DNA from: an uncultured Ezakiella sp.
Lineage (GTDB): Bacteria > Bacillota > Clostridia > Tissierellales > Peptoniphilaceae
Length of the DNA: 11,091 nucleotides
Direction of reading: 5' to 3'
NCBI GenBank assembly: GCA_947293975.1
Contig: CAMYPV010000041.1
Coordinates: 1 to 11,091, forward strand
The notes under the pieces are model-generated. The model did no database searches. It saw only the letters and a list, made by a program, of their open reading frames with translations, and had not been told where the DNA came from. This document shows, piece by piece, positions 1 to 5,621 of this stretch. Every line of letters starts with the position of its first letter. The stretch's first letter is position 1. The position numbers and the translations under genes were made by a program.

Positions 1-45
1 ACCCATAAGGTTTCGTCGGCAGCGTCAGATGTGTATAAGAGACAG
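1..45 (+). other. Nextera (Tn5) sequencing adapter left on the contig end
   Basis: Positions 13-45 match the 33-nt Illumina Nextera read-1 transposase adapter exactly. It starts TCGTCGGCAGCGTC and ends with the 19-bp Tn5 mosaic end AGATGTGTATAAGAGACAG at 27-45. The mosaic end faces right, so the insert (genomic DNA) starts at 46. Positions 1-12 fit the preceding part of the library molecule: an AC that could end the flow-cell oligo, followed by a 10-nt i5-type index; that assignment is inference. This is a library artefact and should be trimmed; it is not a transposon of the organism. Confidence 0.97.
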
Positions 46-124
46 ATTTATTAGTAATTGATATTCCAATTCCTGCAGCAGCTGATATTTACATTCTTCA
101 ATTTTAATTTTCTATTGATAGTCT

Positions 125-148
125 AATTGTTAAGAAAGTTTAACAATT
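125..148. repeat. Perfect 9-bp inverted repeat, Rex-operator-like half-sites
   Basis: AATTGTTAA at 125-133 is the exact reverse complement of TTAACAATT at 140-148, with the 6-nt spacer GAAAGT. The half-sites TTGTTAA and TTAACAA are those of the clostridial Rex (redox repressor) operator, but that operator has a 4-nt spacer. The repeat could instead be a hairpin ending a plus-strand transcript, but it is nearly all A-T and the next T-run is distant. Its function is unknown. Confidence 0.5.
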
Positions 149-160
149 TCATGCGCATGA
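149..160. repeat. 12-bp perfect palindrome
   Basis: TCATGCGCATGA is its own reverse complement, with no spacer. It abuts the preceding dyad directly (148/149) and is a GC island in very AT-rich DNA. It may be a protein-binding site, or chance. There is no gene beside it to say which. Confidence 0.4.
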
Positions 161-430
161 TATTTGTTTTTAATGTGTTTTTATGTAAGTATTAGCAATC
201 TCTTAAAAATGATTATAATTTAAATTTTTTAATTTACATTATGCGTGTACAAATATTTTCGTCGTAATATAACATCTTGTTTTATTACAGCGTCATTAAA
301 AATGCTATGATTTTAACTACAATTCATCAAGCATGTGTGGATATTCTTTGGTTAATCTTAAATGCCTTACTGCGAACAAATTGATATTTTTATTTGATTT
401 TGTTTAGCTAACATATAATTTTTCGTACTA

Positions 431-463
431 AAAAACGGAGCTTTTGTTCGCTCCGTTAGTTTT
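431..463 (-). terminator. Bidirectional Rho-independent terminator after folD
   Basis: AACGGAGC at 434-441 pairs perfectly with GCTCCGTT at 450-457 across an 8-nt loop. On the minus strand the stem is followed by a run of T (complement of the A-run at 430-435), directly after the folD stop codon at 464. On the plus strand it is followed by AGTTTTTTA, so it can also stop a convergent transcript coming from the left. It marks the end of the nlpC-folD transcription unit. Confidence 0.9.
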
Positions 464-1312
464 TTATTTTGTTTGATTTTTGCAAGCTTTTACTACTTGG
501 CTTAATAATATTGTTGTTGTGATGCTGCCAACGCCACCTGGTACTGGTGTTATTGCAGATACATAATCTTTTACATCATCATAGTTTGCGTCGCCTGATA
601 GTTTGCCGTCTGCTGTTGTGCCTACGCCTACGTCAATTACAACTGAATTTTCTGTGAAATATGATTTGTCAAGCATTGCTGGGCGTCCTAGTGCTGTGAT
701 TACATAGTCCGCTCTTTTTGTGTGTGCTTTTAAATCTTTTGTTCTCGAGTGACAGATTGTAACGGTTGCGTTTTCTTGAAGTAGCATCATTGCAAGCGGT
801 TTTCCAACAACCATTGATCTGTTAATTACAACTACATCTTTGCCTTCGAGTTCGTAGCCATGGCCTTTTAGCATTTCTACTGCTGCTCTTGGGGTTGCTG
901 GCTCTAAGCCTGTTGGGTCGCCTTCAAAAATCTTTTCAAGATTAATAGGATTCATTGCGTCAACGTCTTTTTCTGGTGCAATTATGTTTTGCATTCTGTC
1001 TTGATCGATATGCTTTGGAAGTGGTCTAAACATCAATATTCCGTGAACATTTGTGTCGTTGTTTAGGTCGATCAAAGTTTTTTCGAGTTCTTCTGTTGAA
1101 GTTTTTTCTTCTAGGCCAACCAATCTTACATTTAATCCGATTGATTCTGATACTTTAACAATTGCTCTTTCATAAGAAATATCTGAGTCATTTTCACCGA
1201 CTCTTACAACTGCAATTGTTGGCTCGATGCCTTTTGCTTTTGAGCTTTCGATTTCTGATCTTAGATTTTCTTTGATTTTGTCAGCTACAATTTTTCCTCT
1301 TAATTCTTTCAT
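464..1312 (-). CDS. folD: Bifunctional methylenetetrahydrofolate dehydrogenase / methenyltetrahydrofolate cyclohydrolase, divergent subtype
   Basis: This cytosolic one-carbon enzyme interconverts 5,10-methylene-, 5,10-methenyl- and 10-formyl-tetrahydrofolate, supplying formyl groups for purines and fMet. At 282 residues it has the usual family length. Visible family motifs are KDVDA (115-119, normally KDVDG), a nucleotide-binding NRSMVVGKP (164-172, normally G-R-S-x-x-V-G-x-P) and ITPVPGGVGSIT (254-265). The substrate-site tyrosine is Y47, but the catalytic lysine expected four residues later is I51; a lysine follows at K53. The usual VQLPLP is MFRPLP (94-99). These changes resemble a YERGAxK/FRPLP group of FolD proteins that I recall from anaerobic Clostridia. 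An AGGAGG site at 1317-1322 overlaps the nlpC stop codon, 8 bp upstream, so the two genes are co-transcribed. NAD versus NADP use cannot be read. Confidence 0.95.
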   Translation of the reverse strand: MKELRGKIVADKIKENLRSEIESSKAKGIEPTIAVVRVGENDSDISYERAIVKVSESIGLNVRLVGLEEKTSTEELEKTLIDLNNDTNVHGILMFRPLPKHIDQDRMQNIIAPEKDVDAMNPINLEKIFEGDPTGLEPATPRAAVEMLKGHGYELEGKDVVVINRSMVVGKPLAMMLLQENATVTICHSRTKDLKAHTKRADYVITALGRPAMLDKSYFTENSVVIDVGVGTTADGKLSGDANYDDVKDYVSAITPVPGGVGSITTTILLSQVVKACKNQTK

Positions 1313-1320
1313 TGTACCTC

Positions 1321-2331
1321 CTATAACACGCGTTTTGCGCTTAAGAATCTTTTGTTGTAATAGTTTTCTGATAGTGAATTAATCATAACACGCATTTGGC
1401 TTGTGCTTGCTGCGTGAATGAATTTATCGTTTCCTATATAAATTCCAACGTGACTTACACCTCTACCTGATGTATTAAAGAATAATAAATCACCTGGTGT
1501 AAGTTCATCTCTTTTAACAACTTTTCCGTATCCTGATTGTGATGCACTGGATCTTGGTATTTTTATTCCCATTTGTTTGTAAACCCATGAGGTAAAACCT
1601 GAACAGTCAAATGAATTTGGTCCTGATGAGCCATATACATAAGGTGTGTTCATTTTTGTCATTGCAATTGCAACAACGTCGTTTTCAAGTCCTGGATTTC
1701 TGTTTACTGATCTCGTAATTTTATCAGTGATAATTTTTACAAATTCTTTTTCAATCAAGAAATCTTTTTCATCTTTTGTACTTGCCAAAAACTTTCCATC
1801 TTTGTAAGATTGTATTACAACTGGTGTGCCAGCTTTTAATGATGTGTTGTCGATTAGTTGAATCAATCCTGTCAACTCTCCGGTTACTACATTTGATACT
1901 GTTTCTTTTGTTAAGTCGCTTGATAAAACATAGCCCGTCATATTGTCAGATGTCAATACAAATGAATATTCTCCTTCATTTTTTTGAACAGTTACTGATT
2001 CGCCTTCTAAGAGTTGGCGTTTTACATTTTCGCCATTTTTGTCATCCTTTAACGATGTGATTCTTCTAACACAATAGTCGTTGATTTTCTTGTCGAATTG
2101 AATTATATTTTCAGATGTTACTTCTGTTGAAGCATTACCTTTCTTTACAATATAGCCATTTGGAGTTTCTTTTAAGATTTCTACTTCTTCTCCGTCTTCA
2201 AAACTTATTACAAGGTCTTGATTTGTTTTAACTTCTATTTTATTTATAATTGTACCTGTGTCGAATGTTGACAACGCAAGTATTGATACAGCTCCTATAA
2301 TTTTGAGTGTACCTTTTAATAGTTGTTTCAT
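1321..2331 (-). CDS. Secreted NlpC/P60 peptidoglycan endopeptidase with N-terminal SH3-like region
   Basis: This is a probable cell-wall hydrolase cleaving gamma-D-Glu-diamino-acid type bonds in peptide stems, acting outside the membrane. It has 336 residues from the start chosen at 2331, because AAAGGAGG lies just before that ATG; an in-frame ATG at 2352 would put this site inside the gene. Residues 1-25 (MKQLLKGTLK, then hydrophobic) look like a signal peptide or anchor with no clear cleavage site. Residues about 31-200 are beta-rich, SH3b-like segments probably binding wall; their number (two or three) is uncertain. The C-terminal NlpC/P60 domain spans about 215-336, with catalytic Cys in FDCSGF (C243), His in SHVGIYIG (H294) and a third polar residue in FIHAAS (H306), so it should be active. 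It has its own promoter after eno and shares a transcript with folD. Its specific physiological role is not readable. Confidence 0.92.
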   Translation of the reverse strand: MKQLLKGTLKIIGAVSILALSTFDTGTIINKIEVKTNQDLVISFEDGEEVEILKETPNGYIVKKGNASTEVTSENIIQFDKKINDYCVRRITSLKDDKNGENVKRQLLEGESVTVQKNEGEYSFVLTSDNMTGYVLSSDLTKETVSNVVTGELTGLIQLIDNTSLKAGTPVVIQSYKDGKFLASTKDEKDFLIEKEFVKIITDKITRSVNRNPGLENDVVAIAMTKMNTPYVYGSSGPNSFDCSGFTSWVYKQMGIKIPRSSASQSGYGKVVKRDELTPGDLLFFNTSGRGVSHVGIYIGNDKFIHAASTSQMRVMINSLSENYYNKRFLSAKRVL

Positions 2332-2335
2332 AAAT

Positions 2336-2343
2336 CCTCCTTT
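2336..2343 (-). promoter_or_regulatory. Ribosome binding site deciding the nlpC start
   Basis: On the minus strand AAAGGAGG stands 4 nt before the ATG at 2329-2331. It rules out the in-frame ATG at 2350-2352, which would have this site as codons 4-6 and which lies about at the predicted transcription start. Confidence 0.85.
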
Positions 2344-2381
2344 AATTAACATAGTTATTATATCAAAAAACTATGTTAATT
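2344..2381. repeat. Perfect 13-bp inverted repeat spanning the nlpC promoter
   Basis: AATTAACATAGTT at 2344-2356 is the exact reverse complement of AACTATGTTAATT at 2369-2381, with a 12-nt spacer. The minus-strand -10 element lies inside the spacer, the end of the -35 box overlaps the right arm, and the predicted transcription start falls in the left arm. Because initiation would fall within the repeat, the nlpC transcript cannot fold it completely. It is therefore better read as a DNA operator than an RNA hairpin. The binding protein is unknown. Confidence 0.6.
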
Positions 2382-2385
2382 GCAA
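2357..2385 (-). promoter_or_regulatory. Sigma-A-type promoter for nlpC-folD
   Basis: On the minus strand the -35 box TTGCAA (2380-2385, four of six consensus bases) is followed by a 17-nt spacer and a perfect -10 TATAAT (2357-2362). Transcription should start near 2350, leaving a leader of about 20 nt that holds only the ribosome binding site of nlpC. The promoter separates nlpC-folD from the glycolytic genes upstream. Confidence 0.7.
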
Positions 2386-2391
2386 ATTAAC
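2365..2391 (-). terminator. Weak candidate terminator after eno
   Basis: In minus-strand RNA, GTTAATT (2385-2391) can pair with AATTAAC (2375-2381) across a 3-nt loop, followed by ATAG and six T (complement of 2365-2370). The stem has only one G-C pair, so termination would be inefficient and read-through from eno into nlpC-folD is likely. It overlaps the nlpC -35 region and the right arm of the 13-bp repeat. Confidence 0.4.
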
Positions 2392-2398
2392 GGCTATC

Positions 2399-3694
2399 TT
2401 ATCTTTTTTCGATATTGTAAAATCCGCAAAGGCCCTTGTATTCTGCTGTAAAGTCGAGTTCCTCTTCTATTCTTAATAACTCGTTGTATTTTGCAATTCT
2501 GTCTGTTCTTGCAGGTGCGCCAGTTTTAATTTGTCCTGTGTTTAATGCTACAGCAAGATCAGCTATAAATGCATCTTCGCTTTCGCCAGATCTGTGTGAA
2601 ATTACAGCTGTAAATCCAGCTTGCTTTGCCATTTGAACTGCATCTATTGTTTCAGTAAGTGTACCGATTTGATTTAACTTAATTAAAATTGAATTTGATA
2701 TTCCTTCTTCAATTCCTTTTCTTAATCTCTTTGTGTTTGTTACAAATAGATCATCACCAACTAGTTGTACTTTTTCTCCGAGTTCTTTTGTTAACATTGC
2801 CCAGCCTTCCCAGTCGTCTTCGGACATTCCGTCTTCAATTGAGATTAGAGGATATCTGTTGCATAAATCCTTGTAGTAATTTACCAACTCTTCTGATGTG
2901 AATTCTTTGCCTTCGCCTTTTAAAATATATTTTTTGCTATTTGCATCATAAAATTCTGTGCTTGCTGCGTCAATACCCAAATATACATCTTCTCCTGCTT
3001 TATAGCCTGCTTTATCAATAGCTTCGATAATGACTTGCAAAGCTTCTTCGTTTGATTTTAAATTTGGAGCAAATCCGCCTTCGTCACCAACGCCTGTGGA
3101 TAGACCTTTTGATTTTAATACATTTTTTAAATTGTGATAGATCTCAGATCCAACTCTTAGAGCTTCCTTAAATGTCTTTGCACTTACAGGTAGTATCATA
3201 AATTCTTGTATGTCAACATTGTTGTCTGCGTGTTCACCACCATTTAAAATATTCATCATTGGAACTGGCAAAACTTTTGCATTTACTCCTCCGATGTATT
3301 TATATAGTGGTAATCCAAATTCACTTGCAGCAGCTCTTGCAATGGCAAGGCTTACACCTAGTATTGCATTTGCACCTAGTTTATCTTTGTTTTCTGTGCC
3401 ATCAAGATTTATCATTATATTGTCAATTTCAGTTTGAGCATCTACTGGCAATCCAATCAACTCTGGTGCGATTAAATCATTTACATTTTCAACTGCCTTT
3501 TCCACGCCTTTTCCAAGATATCTGCTCTTGTCGCCGTCTCTTAGCTCCAAAGCTTCATGCGCACCTGTTGATGCACCTGATGGAACAATTGCTCTACCCA
3601 TAACTCCACTTTCGGTAACAACCTCTACCTCTACTGTAGGATTTCCCCTTGAATCAAGCACTTCGCGTGCATGAATATCTAAAATTCCGCTCAT
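2399..3694 (-). CDS. eno: Enolase (phosphopyruvate hydratase)
   Basis: This cytosolic enzyme converts 2-phosphoglycerate to phosphoenolpyruvate in glycolysis. It has the full family length of 431 residues. Visible landmarks are the mobile loop PSGASTGAHEALE (38-50), catalytic E205 in GDEGGFAP, magnesium ligands D242 (GIDAAS), E287 (SIEDGM) and D314 (VGDDLF), catalytic K339 in LIKLNQIGT, the SHRSGES loop (366-372) and K390 in IKTGAPAR. All active-site residues are in place. An AAGGAG ribosome site lies inside the last codons of tpiA, whose stop is 2 bp upstream, so the two are translationally linked. It is the last glycolytic gene of the run; a weak hairpin and a new promoter follow. Confidence 0.98.
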   Translation of the reverse strand: MSGILDIHAREVLDSRGNPTVEVEVVTESGVMGRAIVPSGASTGAHEALELRDGDKSRYLGKGVEKAVENVNDLIAPELIGLPVDAQTEIDNIMINLDGTENKDKLGANAILGVSLAIARAAASEFGLPLYKYIGGVNAKVLPVPMMNILNGGEHADNNVDIQEFMILPVSAKTFKEALRVGSEIYHNLKNVLKSKGLSTGVGDEGGFAPNLKSNEEALQVIIEAIDKAGYKAGEDVYLGIDAASTEFYDANSKKYILKGEGKEFTSEELVNYYKDLCNRYPLISIEDGMSEDDWEGWAMLTKELGEKVQLVGDDLFVTNTKRLRKGIEEGISNSILIKLNQIGTLTETIDAVQMAKQAGFTAVISHRSGESEDAFIADLAVALNTGQIKTGAPARTDRIAKYNELLRIEEELDFTAEYKGLCGFYNIEKR

Positions 3695-3696
3695 AA

Positions 3697-4440
3697 TTAC
3701 TCCTTATATTCAACTATTCTCTTCCAAGAATCAATCTTCAAACTTGCTCCGCCAACTAAAACTCCATCAACATGTTCTGTTTTCATAATCTCGTCAATGT
3801 TTTTATCATTAACACTTCCACCATATAACAAATGAACGTCATCTTTGATGCCTTTGTACATATAATCAAGTGTATTTCTAATAAACTCCAATGTGATTTT
3901 TATATCTGAAGTTTTCGCAGTTTTACCAGTGCCAATTGCCCATATTGGCTCGTATGCAAAAATTATCTTTCTTGCATCTTCTATATCAACACCTTCTAAA
4001 CCCTCTTTTAATTCTTTGTACAAATAAGCTTCGTAGGTCGAATTTTCACGCTCCTTTAATGGCTCTCCAACACAAAAAACTGGAGTTACATTGTTTTTAA
4101 TTGCTGCCTTTACTTTTTTATTTAGCAAATCATTTGATTCGTTAAAAATATTTCTACGTTCTGAATGACCTACAAGAGCGTATTTTATTCCAAAATCTTT
4201 TGCTTGTTCTAAAGAAATCTCGCCTGTGTACGCACCTTTTTCTTCAAAATAAAAATTTTGCACACCGTAATTGCCATCTTTTAAAAACTCCTCTGCTTGA
4301 TACAAATATATGCTTGGCGTAAACAAAATCATATCACGATTTGCTTTTAAATCAATTTTGCTAATTTCTTTTAATAAAGTTTCAGATTCAACCTTTGATA
4401 GATTCATCTTCCAATTTGCAGCTAAAATTTTTCTTCTCAT
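3697..4440 (-). CDS. tpiA: Triosephosphate isomerase
   Basis: This enzyme interconverts dihydroxyacetone phosphate and glyceraldehyde-3-phosphate. It has 247 residues, normal for a TIM barrel of this family. Landmarks are NWKMN (9-13, substrate-binding K11), the electrophilic His in VGHSERR (H92), the catalytic base in AYEPIWAIGTGKTA (E164 plus the closing loop 6), the phosphate grip YGGSV (206-210) and GVLVGGASL (226-234). A good AGGAGG (4445-4450) precedes the ATG, which overlaps the pgk stop codon by one base (TAATG). The fit to glycolysis is supported by pgk upstream and eno downstream. Confidence 0.98.
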   Translation of the reverse strand: MRRKILAANWKMNLSKVESETLLKEISKIDLKANRDMILFTPSIYLYQAEEFLKDGNYGVQNFYFEEKGAYTGEISLEQAKDFGIKYALVGHSERRNIFNESNDLLNKKVKAAIKNNVTPVFCVGEPLKERENSTYEAYLYKELKEGLEGVDIEDARKIIFAYEPIWAIGTGKTAKTSDIKITLEFIRNTLDYMYKGIKDDVHLLYGGSVNDKNIDEIMKTEHVDGVLVGGASLKIDSWKRIVEYKE

Positions 4441-5621
4441 TAAGCCTCCTGTAAAGCAGAAATTCCTGGCAATTCCTTGCCTTCCATCATCTCTAAGCTT
4501 GCGCCACCACCAGTCGAAACATGTGTGACTTTGTCTTCATAACCAGAAAGTTTAACTGCAAGACTAGAATCGCCCCCTCCGATGATTGAAATAGCATCGC
4601 TTTCTGCAACTGCTTTTGCAATTTCAAATGTACCTTTAGAGAAGTTTTTGTTTTCAAAAACACCCATTGGTCCGTTCCAAATTACAAGCTTTGCTTCTTT
4701 AATTGCATCTTTAAATAATTGAATTGTTTTATCACCAATATCAACTGCCATCAAATCTGCTTTATCTGCATCAAGATCAGCCATTTTAATTACGTCTGAA
4801 TTGTCTAAATCATTTGTCAGTACCAAATCAACTGGAAGCAAAATCTCAACATTATTTTTATTTGCATTTTCTAAAAGCTCTTTTGCAAGTTCAATTTTAT
4901 CATCTTCAACAAGTGATTTGCCCATACAATAGCCCTTTGCCTTTAAAAATGTGTTTGCCATTGCTCCGCCAATGATTATCTTGTCAACTTTTTTGATAAG
5001 ATTTTCAATTACGCCTATTTTATCACTTACTTTTGCTCCGCCCAAGATTGCAACAAATGGATGCTTTGGATTATCAAGATTTTCTTTGATGTATTTAATT
5101 TCATCTTCTACCAAAAATCCAGCAACTGCTGGCATCAATTGTGATACGCCAACATTTGAGCTGTGGGCTCTGTGGGCAGTTCCGAATGCATCATTTACAA
5201 AAACATCGCCATGCTTTGCAAGCTCTTTTGCAAATTCTGCGTCATTCTTTTCTTCGCCTGCGTTAAATCTCGTGTTTTGAAGTAATAAAATACTGCCATC
5301 AAACTCTTTTGAAGCAGCAACCGTTTCGTCACTAGTTGGAGTCTCGATATCAAAGAAAACTACTTTTCTTCCAAGTAATTCCTCAAGTCTATTTGCTACT
5401 GCTTTTAGCGAAAATTCTTTATTATATTGTCCCTTAGGGCGACCTAGGTGGCTCATAAGAACCACCTTTGCACCTTTTTCTAAGAGATATTCAATAGTCT
5501 TTAACGAAGACTTAATTCTAAAATCATCTGTGATTTTTCCATCTTTCATAGGCACGTTAAAATCGACTCTAACCAATGCCCTTTTATTTTTAAAATCAAT
5601 ATCTCTAACTGTTTTTTTCAT
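4440..5621 (-). CDS. pgk: Phosphoglycerate kinase
   Basis: This enzyme transfers the acyl phosphate of 1,3-bisphosphoglycerate to ADP, the first ATP-yielding step of glycolysis. It has 393 residues, the usual bacterial length. Seen in order are RVDFNVP (18-24), DDFRI (32-36), SHLGRP (57-62), the basic substrate-site residues R118 (NTRF) and R151 (AHRAHS), the nucleotide-binding GGAKVSDK (194-201), WNGPMGVFE (315-323) and GGGDS plus GGGAS near 348-352 and 371-375. Its ATG overlaps the gap stop codon by one base (TAATG). The ribosome site is weak (AAAGAG, 6 nt away), so translation probably depends on ribosomes ending gap, unlike most genes in this window, which have AGGAGG. Confidence 0.98.
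   Translation of the reverse strand: MKKTVRDIDFKNKRALVRVDFNVPMKDGKITDDFRIKSSLKTIEYLLEKGAKVVLMSHLGRPKGQYNKEFSLKAVANRLEELLGRKVVFFDIETPTSDETVAASKEFDGSILLLQNTRFNAGEEKNDAEFAKELAKHGDVFVNDAFGTAHRAHSSNVGVSQLMPAVAGFLVEDEIKYIKENLDNPKHPFVAILGGAKVSDKIGVIENLIKKVDKIIIGGAMANTFLKAKGYCMGKSLVEDDKIELAKELLENANKNNVEILLPVDLVLTNDLDNSDVIKMADLDADKADLMAVDIGDKTIQLFKDAIKEAKLVIWNGPMGVFENKNFSKGTFEIAKAVAESDAISIIGGGDSSLAVKLSGYEDKVTHVSTGGGASLEMMEGKELPGISALQEA

Larger units (their letters stand above)
46..430. other. AT-rich contig-end stretch with no recognised gene
   Basis: This stretch lies beyond the folD terminator and runs to the adapter junction. I find no gene with a start codon and Shine-Dalgarno site. It holds two adjacent dyads (125-148 and 149-160), a short open frame running out of the adapter junction on the plus strand (48-107), and a 28-codon open stretch on the minus strand (317-403). 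A plus-strand TATAAT at 214-219 has a poor -35 candidate (TTAGCA at 192-197) and no gene after it. The most economical reading is an intergenic region between folD and a convergent gene whose end is cut off at the contig edge. Confidence 0.6.

Noticed and set aside
27..45. A Tn5 end sequence that could be read as a transposon border
   Set aside because: It is the mosaic end of the Nextera kit, joined to the rest of the read-1 adapter at 13-26; no transposase or second end is present.
333..407. A 24-codon plus-strand ORF (MCGYSLVNLK...)
   Set aside because: No ribosome binding site, very short, and the opposite strand is equally open; nothing supports translation.
2332..2352. Earlier ATG start for the NlpC/P60 gene at 2352
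   Set aside because: It would encode the ribosome binding site as codons 4-6, has no such site of its own, and lies at the expected transcription start; the ATG at 2331 is well spaced from AAAGGAGG.
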